NCBI RefSeq assembly: GCF_900090205.1
Contig: NZ_LT607802.1
Coordinates: 3,622,548 to 3,686,547 of the forward strand
From: Vogesella sp. LIG4
Lineage (GTDB): Bacteria > Pseudomonadota > Gammaproteobacteria > Burkholderiales > Chromobacteriaceae
Direction of reading: 5' to 3'
DNA: 64,000 bases
The notes under the pieces were generated by a model that worked only from the letters and a program-made list of their open reading frames with translations, had not been told where the DNA came from and made no database searches. The first letter of the stretch is position 1, and each line of letters starts with the position of its first letter. Positions 1 to 8,170 of the stretch are shown here, one piece after another. A program made the translations under genes and the position numbers.

Positions 1-237
1 GTACAGGTCGTCATGCAGCATGAACAGGTAGTGATCCAGGCTCAGCGTGATCTTGACGATGTTGTCCTGGATGTCCAGCAGGCTGGTATACGGCGGTACC
101 CCCAGGCGCAGCTGGGCAAAGCTGATGGTCAGCACCAGCAGGAACGGCACCAGGAAGAAGATCAGCAGGAAGACAAAGGGGAACGCAACCACCCCCGTGC
201 GGCCCGAAGGCAGCCAGCGTTTGAGCAACTTGTTCAT
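1..237 (-). CDS. Polyamine-type ABC transporter permease, PotH/PotB-like (partial, runs off the window)
   Basis: Only the first 79 residues are present; the gene continues past position 1. It starts at 237 with an ATG that overlaps the TGA stop of the upstream ATPase gene as ATGA, a sign of translational coupling. The protein has a short basic N-terminus (MNKLLKRWLPSGR), then a strong hydrophobic segment (about residues 15-40, containing FVFLLIFFLVPFLLVL). This matches the first membrane span and periplasmic entry of PotB/PotH permeases. Family knowledge: these pair with PotA/PotG ATPases and PotF/PotD binding proteins. The substrate need not be a polyamine here (see the DUF917/HyuA cluster). 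Confidence 0.8.
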   Translation of the reverse strand, partial: MNKLLKRWLPSGRTGVVAFPFVFLLIFFLVPFLLVLTISFAQLRLGVPPYTSLLDIQDNIVKITLSLDHYLFMLHDDLY

Positions 238-1370
238 TTTGTCAGCACCACGGAACTGGATTCGGCCCAGCTAACGAACACTTCGTCGCCGTAGGACGGG
301 GCATCGTCGCGCAGCAGCGCCAGGCTAGGCATATTGGCCATCACCACCTTGCCGTTTGCCAGGGTGACGTGGAACAGGGTGTAGCTGCCCATGTAGGCCA
401 GGTTGCTCACCACGCCCTGCGCCCAGTTGTACGGGGTGTCCGGCTTGCTGCGGGCCACCTGGATGCGTTCCGGGCGTACCGACACGCTCACTTCCATGCC
501 CTGCGGGCCGGTGATGCCGTGGTTGATGTACAGGCGGTTGGGCATGTCATCGGTTTCCACGTACACGTGGTCGCGCTCGTCTTCCACCACGCGGCCCTTG
601 AACAGGTTGGTGGAGCCGATGAATTCGGCGGAGAAGCGGCAGTTCGGGTATTCGTACACTTCGTGCGGGGTGCCGATCTGGATGATCTTGCCCTCGTTCA
701 TCACCGCCAGGCGGCTGGCCATGGTCATGGCTTCTTCCTGGTCGTGGGTCACCATCACACAGGTCACGTCCACTTGCTCGATGATGTTCACCAGTTCCAT
801 CTGGGTGGCCTGGCGGATTTTTTTGTCCAGTGCCGACATCGGTTCGTCCAGCAGCAGCAGCTTGGGACGCTTCACCAGGCTGCGCGCCAGCGCCACGCGC
901 TGTTGCTGGCCGCCGGACAGCTGGTGCGGCTTGCGTTTGGCGAACTTGCGCATCTGCACCAGTTCCAGCGCGTTGTCGACGCGTTCCTGGATTTCGTTCT
1001 TCGGTACGCCTTCCTGTTTCAGGCCGAACGCGACGTTGCTTTCCACGCTCATGTGCGGGAACAGCGCGTAGGACTGGAACATCATGTTGACCGGGCGCTT
1101 GTAGGGCGGGATCTTGGCCAGATCGTCGCCATCGATCAGCACGCGGCCGGAGGTGGCGGTTTCGAAGCCGGCGAGGATGCGCAGCAGGGTGGATTTACCG
1201 CACCCCGAGCTCCCCAGCAGAGCGAACAGCTCGTTCTTGGCCACGCTCAGGCTCACATGATTGACGGCAGTCGCGTCGCCGAACTTCTTAACCACATCGA
1301 TGACTTCGATAAAACCGGTCTTGGCGCCACGGATGGCATCCTGCTCCAAACGACTCATGGCTTTGCTCAT
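234..1370 (-). CDS. potG: Polyamine-type ABC transporter ATP-binding protein, PotG-like
   Basis: A 378-residue ATPase energising a PotG/H/I-type importer. Visible motifs: Walker A GSSGCGKST, Q-loop region MMFQSYALFP, signature [15 protein letters not shown], Walker B LLLLDEP and the H-loop VTHDQEEAM. A C-terminal TOBE-like domain follows (about residues 280-378), containing SVRPERI. The length is close to E. coli PotG. I chose the ATG at 1370 because the upstream in-frame stretch to 1580 runs through a terminator and is not ABC-like; a weak purine-rich site (AGGGAAGAG) precedes this ATG. It is followed by a permease with a 4-base overlap. A terminator separates it from the outer-membrane protein gene upstream, so it may have its own promoter in 1371-1564. 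Confidence 0.9.
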   Translation of the reverse strand: MSKAMSRLEQDAIRGAKTGFIEVIDVVKKFGDATAVNHVSLSVAKNELFALLGSSGCGKSTLLRILAGFETATSGRVLIDGDDLAKIPPYKRPVNMMFQSYALFPHMSVESNVAFGLKQEGVPKNEIQERVDNALELVQMRKFAKRKPHQLSGGQQQRVALARSLVKRPKLLLLDEPMSALDKKIRQATQMELVNIIEQVDVTCVMVTHDQEEAMTMASRLAVMNEGKIIQIGTPHEVYEYPNCRFSAEFIGSTNLFKGRVVEDERDHVYVETDDMPNRLYINHGITGPQGMEVSVSVRPERIQVARSKPDTPYNWAQGVVSNLAYMGSYTLFHVTLANGKVVMANMPSLALLRDDAPSYGDEVFVSWAESSSVVLTK

Positions 1371-1564
1371 GATTTTCTCTTCCCTACCTCTTTGTATAGA
1401 AATAAAGGTACAGCCCTCCCCTTTACGCTTGTCTGAAACAGGCGCAGGGACTGTTGAAATTAGATATTGCAAAAACGACTTGGTGGCCTGTTTTCCAGGC
1501 TCAAGATATCGGCTGCTTTCCACCTGATGAGAAGCAGCATCTTCTTCGCCGAAAACTTCCGGAG

Positions 1565-1596
1565 AAAAAAATCCCTGCATCTGTCACAGTGCAGGG
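1565..1596 (-). terminator. Rho-independent terminator after the DUF3138 gene
   Basis: The arms CCCTGCA (1573-1579) and TGCAGGG (1590-1596) pair perfectly. On the minus strand the hairpin is followed by a run of seven T residues (1565-1571). It lies about 25 bases past the stop of the minus-strand outer-membrane protein gene, so that transcript probably ends here. Confidence 0.75.
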
Positions 1597-1621
1597 CCAA
1601 AGGAGAAATACCGCCTACGGA

Positions 1622-3112
1622 TCAGAATGAATAAATAAAGGAGCTGCCAATCACGTCGTTACTTTTGCTCCAGGATCCATCGCTCTTTTGGAAAACCGGC
1701 AAATCTGCCCAGTCGTGCCTGTATTCAAACTTCACGGTAACGTTGGACGTCGGATAAAGCATGAAATCAAGCGCGATGTCCTGGCGCCTGGCGCCACGGC
1801 ATTCCAGCCCGTTGTTGGGGGAAGACGCCAGACAACTCGGGGCGATGCCAAAGCCGTTCACGCCATCAGTGCCAGCGGACGCCTGCATCCCGTCCAGAGC
1901 GCTACCCCCCGTAAACGTGGTGCCTGCGCCGCCACCGTTCCGGCTTGTATCGAGATAGTCAAACCTCAGGGAGCTACCAATGAGGCCGAGCGGCTCGAAC
2001 CGCCACTTGCGCAAAGCCAGCAGCGAGAAACCCCACCAATCCGCATCTCCACCATTCCACGCGGCTGATTTTTGCCGGCCCAAGTCCAGTTCGGCATTGA
2101 ACGTAAAATCAGCCGCGACGTAGCTCGCATCGAACTCTGTGTACATATATGGCGTGAACGGGCTATTGCTGAGGCAGTTCAGGCCGAAACTGCCCTCCTG
2201 GCAACTGTTCTGCGCATTGCCGGTATAAACTGACTGTTTGCCAACTGCCGCCGACCACCCCCAATCCCACAGACCTTTCACCTTATCGATTCTCCAGGCC
2301 AGGGTCGGATTACGGTTGCTATGGGAGCCGCCGTTAGCGTCCAGCACGGAGTTAGGATGAGTGCGGTTCTGCTCGTTTCCAAGCAAAACCTTCCACGAGT
2401 AATCTCCGCTAGCGGTCGAGCCGTTATATCCGACGCCAGCAAAATACCCTGGCGCGCTGAAATCGTAGAGCAGGTTATGTGTCAAGGTGGGAAACTGGTT
2501 GGATGACTGGTATTCGTAGCCGGAAAGACCAGGCATCAAACCCGCCACAAACTGGTTCGTTTCATCCAGAGGAAATGTAACCTGTGCGGTATTGAATATG
2601 CCTCCTCCCGCTGCGCCATCCAGGGTGACGTTCCCTGCACCCCGGTTCGGCTCCAGCTGTATGTCGACGAAAGGTGCCGTCGGCCCGGTGCCAAACGTTT
2701 TCTTGATATCCAGGAACACGTCCCCGATGGAGCTGTTGAAGTACGTGTAGTTGTTGGCATGGTTCATGAAGGAGAAACCGCTAGTCTTTGCATTGCGGTT
2801 ATAGATATAAACCGGATCTATATACCCTGTTACCGACAACCCTGCGATTGGCCCCGTATTGGCGGCGTCGGTCAGCGATTGCACCAGCAGCTCCTGCTTA
2901 TTCAACCTCTGTTTGATATCCTCAGTCTCGTCATCGCGCGACTGCTGATCGGATGTTGTAATGCCGGTGTTTTTAAGCGCGCTCTCCAACGCGTCTATTT
3001 TTCGCTGCATGGCATCCAGTCGTGCCGCCATTTCGTTATCCGTAGCCGCTGCATCTGCTGATGCTATCTGTGGCAGCGCCGCAATAACTGCAATGCTGAT
3101 CAGTCTTTTCAT
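1622..3112 (-). CDS. Outer-membrane beta-barrel protein, DUF3138 family
   Basis: A 496-residue exported protein. It has a signal peptide (MKRLISIAVIAALPQIASADA), a short charged helix with coiled-coil character (about residues 27-75), and then a long region rich in alternating beta segments, beginning SVTGYIDPVYIYNRN. It ends in an aromatic (SSFIYSF), the usual outer-membrane barrel signal. The overall pattern matches my recollection of DUF3138 proteins of Burkholderia and Chromobacterium relatives. I chose ATG 3112 over ATG 3130 because AAGGA lies 7 bases before it and the signal peptide then begins cleanly. Its place between a binding protein and an ABC ATPase suggests a porin for the same substrate; that role is inference. 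Confidence 0.8.
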   Translation of the reverse strand: MKRLISIAVIAALPQIASADAAATDNEMAARLDAMQRKIDALESALKNTGITTSDQQSRDDETEDIKQRLNKQELLVQSLTDAANTGPIAGLSVTGYIDPVYIYNRNAKTSGFSFMNHANNYTYFNSSIGDVFLDIKKTFGTGPTAPFVDIQLEPNRGAGNVTLDGAAGGGIFNTAQVTFPLDETNQFVAGLMPGLSGYEYQSSNQFPTLTHNLLYDFSAPGYFAGVGYNGSTASGDYSWKVLLGNEQNRTHPNSVLDANGGSHSNRNPTLAWRIDKVKGLWDWGWSAAVGKQSVYTGNAQNSCQEGSFGLNCLSNSPFTPYMYTEFDASYVAADFTFNAELDLGRQKSAAWNGGDADWWGFSLLALRKWRFEPLGLIGSSLRFDYLDTSRNGGGAGTTFTGGSALDGMQASAGTDGVNGFGIAPSCLASSPNNGLECRGARRQDIALDFMLYPTSNVTVKFEYRHDWADLPVFQKSDGSWSKSNDVIGSSFIYSF

Positions 3113-3217
3113 CTTTTCATCCTTTGTCATTTTCAGGATTTAAGGACGCACGATCCCCACACCCGTTGCACGAAGGCATCGGGCATTTATTTCAGGAAAT
3201 ATCAGGGATTCCGGCTG

Positions 3218-4336
3218 TTATCGGCCGGCTTTGAATTCGGAGAATTCCCGATTGATCTGGCGGGTGATCGCCGCAGGAACGTCCTGTTCGAGCGTCAGAC
3301 GGCGGCGGTCCGCGTCGGTGGGGTAAATCATCGAGTCATTGGCAATATCGGGCGAGACCAGGCTACGGGCAGCCTTCACTGCACTCGGGAATTTGATCTC
3401 GGAGGTGATTTCTGCCGCGATTTCCGGGCGTAGCAGGAAGTTGATGAACTTCAGTGCATTTTCCATATGCGGCGCATCAGCCGGAATGGCCATCAGGGTC
3501 ATCCACAAGGGGGCGCCTTCCTTCGGAATCACGAACTTCAGATCGACCGGATGCCCGGCTTCCTTCGACCGCAGTTTCGCGGTCAACACATCACCCGAGA
3601 ATGCGGTGGAAACGCACAGGCCGCCGCTGGCCATTTCATCGATGTATGTCGTTGCATTGAATTGGGTGACGTACGGGCGAATCTTTTTCAGCTGGGCAAA
3701 GGCCGCGTTATAGTCGGCGGGCGATTTGGAGTTGGGGTTCAAGCGGAGCTTGAGCATGACATCGGTTGCGGCCTCGGAGCCACTATCGACCATGGAAACA
3801 CCACAGCCCTTGAGCTTGCTCACCCACTTGGGATCGAAAATCAGATCCCAGCTGTCGATCGGAGCCTCATTGCCAAGCCGTTTCCTGATTTCCGTGGCGT
3901 TGTACGCCACGCCGGTCACGCCGTAGATATACGGCACTTGGTAGGCGCCCTTGGCATCAAGGTTCATCAGCGCAAGAATCTGAGGATCGATATTTTTGGC
4001 ATTGGGAAGCTTCTTCGGGTCGAGCTTGGCAAATAGTCCGGCCCCCATCTCCTTGAGGAAGTAACTGCTGCTGGGGAAGACCACATCATAATTCGAGTGG
4101 CCAACCATCAGCTTGGTCAGCAGCGTATCGTCGGAGTCGTAAATGTCGTAGCGGACCTTGATTCCGGTTTCCTTCTCGAATTTTCGTACAGTGTCGTGGC
4201 CGATATTCATCGAGAAGTTGTAGACGTTCAGCGTATTATCGTCCCCGGCACTGGCGCTACCGCTTATGGCGAGAAGAGAAGACAGCATGCTGGTGCAAAT
4301 CCAGCGGGAGGTAAGGCGTGTTGCGGATTGCTTCAT
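3218..4336 (-). CDS. Periplasmic binding protein, PotF/PotD-like, with a divergent ligand pocket
   Basis: A 372-residue exported binding protein with a signal peptide ending near GSASA. The polyamine-binding family pattern is clear: VYNFSMNIG then FEKETGIKVRYDIYDSDDTL. In true PotF the first motif is YNWSDY, where W, S and Y contact putrescine; here it reads YNFSMN. The paralogue at 46284 in this window keeps NWSDY. The ligand is therefore probably not putrescine. The neighbours (DUF917 and HyuA-type hydrolase) suggest a cyclic amide or hydantoin-like compound; this is inference. A ribosome site AAGGAC lies 9 bases before the ATG. Confidence 0.85.
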   Translation of the reverse strand: MKQSATRLTSRWICTSMLSSLLAISGSASAGDDNTLNVYNFSMNIGHDTVRKFEKETGIKVRYDIYDSDDTLLTKLMVGHSNYDVVFPSSSYFLKEMGAGLFAKLDPKKLPNAKNIDPQILALMNLDAKGAYQVPYIYGVTGVAYNATEIRKRLGNEAPIDSWDLIFDPKWVSKLKGCGVSMVDSGSEAATDVMLKLRLNPNSKSPADYNAAFAQLKKIRPYVTQFNATTYIDEMASGGLCVSTAFSGDVLTAKLRSKEAGHPVDLKFVIPKEGAPLWMTLMAIPADAPHMENALKFINFLLRPEIAAEITSEIKFPSAVKAARSLVSPDIANDSMIYPTDADRRRLTLEQDVPAAITRQINREFSEFKAGR

Positions 4337-4385
4337 TTGAATTGTCCTTGCTGAGGTGGGTCAAGACAAAACCGCGTATCAGGAT

Positions 4386-5522
4386 TTAGCCGGCAATCAG
4401 TTCCGGCTGGCTGGGGCTACCATGGCGTGGAAGAGGCTTGATGAAATCGGCGGCCGGTTTGTAGTCCACGTCGTATCCGAATGCTCCTGGACCGACAACT
4501 TCCAGCGCTTGCGGAGTACACAGGAGCGGCGAGGCAGGCAGCACGATGACCGATACCCGGAGGCCAAAGCGGATTTCCTCAGTCGCTATCGGTTGGCCGG
4601 ATTCGGAATCCAGCACACAGATGAGGTCGGGAACGGTGGCCACGGTTTTGCCGTTGATGCGGGCAATCAGGTTCTCGTTCTGGAAGTCGATTTCCATGCC
4701 CAGACCTGCCTGACACTCCAGCCCGTCCAGTTCCACCCGGCCGCGAGCAAAACCACCGCTGGTAGTACGGCTTACATCCGAAATCTTGCCTTTGAAGAGC
4801 AGTCGGCCGTTGTTTTCGGCGAGTAGCGCACGGATCGGGTCTTCCTTGTTTGCGCGCGCATCGCTGATCTGTTTACCCAAACGCCAGGCCTGGCTGATGG
4901 TGTGATGGACGCCGTGGTGTTTGACTTCGAGCCCGGTTATCGGTGCAAGCGCGAACCCGGCCGAGCAGCCCATTGCCGTTGTGTTGGCACGCGCCAGTTT
5001 TTCCAGCCAGTTGAACGAAATGACATTGTGGAATACCACCACATTGCCTTTGTCGTCAGCCAGTGCGAAAGGGGCAACCGGGCAGCCGGCGATTGCCAGG
5101 GTGCTCATCTGCATTTCCGGGAAAGCCCGCCCCATTCCATCGGCATCAACCACTGGCAGTCCGGTGAGCGCGGCAACAATCATCGGCTCGAAGCAATTCG
5201 ACCCGCCGATTTCATCGGTCATCAAGGCCCGGGCCCGGATCTCCGACTCCTTCTCCACTGCCCGGAAGGCACGCAGACATTCCTGCCCTTCCTCGATTTT
5301 CTCGAAACCCACCGTCGGCGCCCCAATACCGGCGACACAGATGATGGCATCGTCGTCATTCAACGCTGCCGGCGACATCACCGCTATGGTCCGGCCGGCA
5401 CGCAGTTGTTCACGTGCACGCAATTTGCCGAGGTAGGAGTTGCCACCGCCGCCAGTGCCCAGGACTGCCGCTCCCAGTGCGATGTAATCCAGGTCTTGTT
5501 CGTTCAGAATCCAGTTTTTCAT
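4386..5522 (-). CDS. DUF917 (S-methyl thiohydantoin desulfurase-like) family protein
   Basis: A 378-residue protein beginning MKNWILNEQDLDYIALGAAV, followed by the Gly-rich GTGGGGNSYLGKL typical of the DUF917 (S-Me-THD) family. It also has the family feature IGAPTVGFEKI. Genes of this family almost always sit next to HyuA-type hydantoinase/oxoprolinase subunits, as here: its ATG overlaps the stop of the upstream hyuA-like gene by 4 bases. Family members act on thiohydantoin-type rings where studied, but most are uncharacterised, so the substrate here is unknown. Cytoplasmic, no signal peptide. Confidence 0.85.
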   Translation of the reverse strand: MKNWILNEQDLDYIALGAAVLGTGGGGNSYLGKLRAREQLRAGRTIAVMSPAALNDDDAIICVAGIGAPTVGFEKIEEGQECLRAFRAVEKESEIRARALMTDEIGGSNCFEPMIVAALTGLPVVDADGMGRAFPEMQMSTLAIAGCPVAPFALADDKGNVVVFHNVISFNWLEKLARANTTAMGCSAGFALAPITGLEVKHHGVHHTISQAWRLGKQISDARANKEDPIRALLAENNGRLLFKGKISDVSRTTSGGFARGRVELDGLECQAGLGMEIDFQNENLIARINGKTVATVPDLICVLDSESGQPIATEEIRFGLRVSVIVLPASPLLCTPQALEVVGPGAFGYDVDYKPAADFIKPLPRHGSPSQPELIAG

Positions 5523-7066
5523 GCCAGCAAGTCTCCGATGGCTTTCACACGAATACGCGTCGCGTTGTTCGGCAGATAGGCCAGGGGCGTCTCATCCACC
5601 TCCACAATTTCGACCGTGTCGGGATTGGCTCCAGCCGTAATGGCTTTCCGTTTGGCCTCGCTCTTGGCGGCTTCCAGCGCCAGGTCGCGATGTTCGCGCT
5701 CCAGCGCGTAGACCTTGTCGACCTCGCCAGAAACCTGGGCTATGGCAGCACCAACCGCATTAGCTGCAGCGTAATGTGGTGGACGGATTACCCGGCATTC
5801 GCCGATCCGCTCACCCTTGACCAGGACCGAGCCTCCGCCAGTAAGGATGATTGGGATCTCCTGCTTGCTTGGCTTCATTCTTTCCACGCCCGACGAGAGC
5901 ATCTCCTGCATCTTGTCTACGGCACGGCTGACGAACGACTGCTCGAGATCGGCCAGCGCGCTTACATCACCCAACTTGAACAGGCCGTGAGAAACGGCAA
6001 TATCGGTTGCCGTAAGCGTATCCCCGCCGAATATCCGGGACTTTTTCTTCAGCCGATAACCGACCGAAACAGGGCCAATGACCGGGGTTTCTCCGACCTT
6101 ATCCACGATTGAGCCGCCGCCCAGACCGATGGAAAAGACATCCGGCATTTTGAAATTTGTCCGGATGCCGGCAACTTCCGCCCCTTGTGTGCTTTCCCTG
6201 GGGAAGCCGTCGACCAGGAGGCCGATGTCTGATGTCGTCCCGCCAATATCGATCACGATCGCGTTCTTCAATCCGGACAGGAAGGCCGCCCCACGCATGG
6301 AATTGGTCGGGCCGGATGCCATCGTGAAAATAGGAAATTGCGCGGCGTAGGATGCACTCATCAATGTCCCGTCATTCTGGGTCAGAAAGAGCGGGCAGTT
6401 CAGCTTGAGCTCCGAGAAGGCACTTTCGAACGCCGAGAAGGTTTTCTTGCCAAGGTTCTGCAGGCAGGCATTGAGAATGCAGGCACTTTCCCGTGCCAAT
6501 AAACCGAGACGGCCGACCTCGTGCGACATGGTGACCCTTGCGCCGGGGATCTCGGACAGGACGATCTCCTTCGCCAATATCTCATCGTCCGCTTTCACCG
6601 GCGCAAATACGGAGCTGATTGCGACGCTGTCCAGGCCGAGCCTTTTTATCTCCTGGCATGCTTCCCGCAAGAGACCAACGTCCAAAGCCGTAATGGGCGA
6701 CCCGTCATATTCCGCGCCACCAGGCAAGGTGCACACGTAGCCGGATACTGCACCTTTCAACACAGGTGGCCAGTCAACCATTGGTTGCAACGACATTGTG
6801 GAATTTCCACAAAGACGAAGCACCGCAACCTTATTGAGGTTGCTCCCTTCTACCAGGGCATTGAGAAAATGCGTGGTGCCAATCATGACGGCCGAAACAC
6901 TGTCCGCCGACACGTTTGCCTTTCCCATCACAAATTCAAGAGCGGAAGTGACCCCCGTTATGACATCTTCTGTCGTTGAGAGCTTTGCGCTCTCGACAAC
7001 TCGCTGTCCATCGAGAATGACGGCATCTGTGTTCGTGCCGCCCACGTCGATCCCGATTCTGTACAT
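5519..7066 (-). CDS. HyuA-type hydantoinase/oxoprolinase family protein
   Basis: A 515-residue protein with the actin-like ATP-binding N-terminus (MYRIGIDVGGTNTDAVILDG) and a second nucleotide-binding motif NAIVIDIGGTTSDIGLL near the middle. The ending of the family is also present (GGGSVLVKGERIGECRVIRPP). Members hydrolyse cyclic amides (hydantoins, 5-oxoproline) with ATP, often with a HyuB partner. No HyuB is present here; instead the partner is DUF917, a common alternative arrangement. A strong ribosome site (GGAGGAG) precedes ATG 7066. It is first in the operon after the Lrp-type regulator. Confidence 0.9.
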   Translation of the reverse strand: MYRIGIDVGGTNTDAVILDGQRVVESAKLSTTEDVITGVTSALEFVMGKANVSADSVSAVMIGTTHFLNALVEGSNLNKVAVLRLCGNSTMSLQPMVDWPPVLKGAVSGYVCTLPGGAEYDGSPITALDVGLLREACQEIKRLGLDSVAISSVFAPVKADDEILAKEIVLSEIPGARVTMSHEVGRLGLLARESACILNACLQNLGKKTFSAFESAFSELKLNCPLFLTQNDGTLMSASYAAQFPIFTMASGPTNSMRGAAFLSGLKNAIVIDIGGTTSDIGLLVDGFPRESTQGAEVAGIRTNFKMPDVFSIGLGGGSIVDKVGETPVIGPVSVGYRLKKKSRIFGGDTLTATDIAVSHGLFKLGDVSALADLEQSFVSRAVDKMQEMLSSGVERMKPSKQEIPIILTGGGSVLVKGERIGECRVIRPPHYAAANAVGAAIAQVSGEVDKVYALEREHRDLALEAAKSEAKRKAITAGANPDTVEIVEVDETPLAYLPNNATRIRVKAIGDLLA

Positions 7067-7104
7067 TTATTCTCCTCCAGTGGTATCGAGTGATGCGACT
7101 CGGC

Positions 7105-7605
7105 TTATTTCTCTTCCCGCAATTTCGCCCTCAGCTTTTCAGCTGACTTCGTCGTCCAGCCGAATGTCTTCAGGATCGAAAGCAGGATGACCACGTTTGT
7201 TGCACGCACACCGGGTATTCTCCCGATGACGGTATCAACGAATTCAATCAATTCGAGATTGGTTTTGGCCGACATTGCCAATGCGATGGAATACCCACCG
7301 GATGTAATGGCCACATAGTTAATGCATTCATAGTCAACCAAACGGTCAGCTACTTCCGACACCTTTCCTGGTTCAACGTCAACTACCACGTCAGCGAGCA
7401 CGTTTGAATCAAGTGCGGAGGGATCCGACATCGCTCCGACGTAAATCAGCTTGTTCTCGATCAGGGCGGCAAGACGCGTACGTACGGTCCGCTCGGAAAT
7501 ATCCCCGATCTTCAATGCGATCTCTGAAGGCGAGAGTCTGCCGTTGTCGCCAAGCGCATCTACGATGGCCAGATCCATTTCATCGAGTTTGTATTCTTCT
7601 GCCAC
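7105..7605 (-). CDS. Lrp/AsnC-family transcriptional regulator
   Basis: A 166-residue regulator. The N-terminal helix-turn-helix (about residues 8-55) includes LDEMDLAIVDALGDNGRLS and ERTVRTRLAALIENKLI. It is followed by an RAM-type ligand domain with GGYSIALAMSAKTNLELIEF. The start is a GTG at 7605 with GAGGGA upstream. It lies 39 bases before the hyuA-like gene on the same strand and is probably its regulator. Two TTCCG-N4-CGGAA palindromes 31 bp apart lie upstream and are a likely autoregulatory operator. Confidence 0.88.
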   Translation of the reverse strand: MAEEYKLDEMDLAIVDALGDNGRLSPSEIALKIGDISERTVRTRLAALIENKLIYVGAMSDPSALDSNVLADVVVDVEPGKVSEVADRLVDYECINYVAITSGGYSIALAMSAKTNLELIEFVDTVIGRIPGVRATNVVILLSILKTFGWTTKSAEKLRAKLREEK

Positions 7606-8170
7606 TTCAGTTTCCCTCTTTCTGTTTCAGGTTGCCGGCAAGCCGGCCATGCCACACATGGGACCATCTGAGGCCAGAGTACATCTGCACCGTTTATCCG
7701 TCAAAGAAATATTTCCGAAAACGGAATTTGTGTTGCCAATATGTTCCGAATGCGGAAATTTTTAGAGGGCTCCGTGGCATGCCTTGAGCATGCCACATGC
7801 GATTGCAGCAGTGGCAATGGCGATCACGGACGGAAGGAAAGGCGAGGCTTGAGCAGTGAAACTGACTTGGAATCAGCTCTGGCGGGAATGGTGGTACCGC
7901 GGGCGATCAAAGATGGGGATTCTTGAAGGGGGATAGCGGCATTGGGCATCTGGCAGATGCAAATGTCCGATCTGTGGCCATGAGTGGACTCTCCCTGCTG
8001 AAGGTCCGAAGCTCGGCCTCGGCCGACCAGCAGCCGACCGAGGAGGGTCAGTGGCAGATCGTCGGCATAAGCAGCCATTTTGCCTTAGACGAACAATGAC
8101 TGCTTCGCACCTGAAAGCAGCCATAGATGCATCTAGCAAACCAGGAGCGACTCACCTGCCACGCCACCCC
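7606..8170. other. 565-bp non-coding region between the Lrp gene and the dehydratase gene
   Basis: The left part holds the regulator's upstream region, with the paired palindromes at 7713-7757. A perfect 9-bp inverted repeat, GTGGCATGC/GCATGCCAC with a 5-base loop, lies at 7774-7796. It could be a processing or termination hairpin for the minus-strand dehydratase transcript. The part from about 7800 to 8170 has open frames but none with a ribosome site or a recognisable protein; I see no supported gene there. Confidence 0.5.
7713..7757. promoter_or_regulatory. Paired TTCCG-N4-CGGAA palindromes (likely Lrp-type operator)
   Basis: Two copies of the same palindrome are visible: TTCCGAAAACGGAA (7713-7726) and TTCCGAATGCGGAA (7744-7757). 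Their centres are 31 bp apart, about three helical turns, so both would face the same side of the DNA. They lie 108-152 bp upstream of the GTG start of the Lrp-type gene, in AT-rich sequence. Lrp-family proteins commonly bind phased palindromes cooperatively. That this regulator binds here is inference. Confidence 0.65.

Noticed and set aside
1371..1580. N-terminal extension of the PotG-like protein up to 1580
   Set aside because: The extra residues are not ABC-like and the DNA overlaps the terminator of the preceding gene.
7824..8139. Two short minus-strand frames in the 7.6-8.2 kb gap
   Set aside because: No ribosome site, no recognisable domain, and overlapping each other in different frames.
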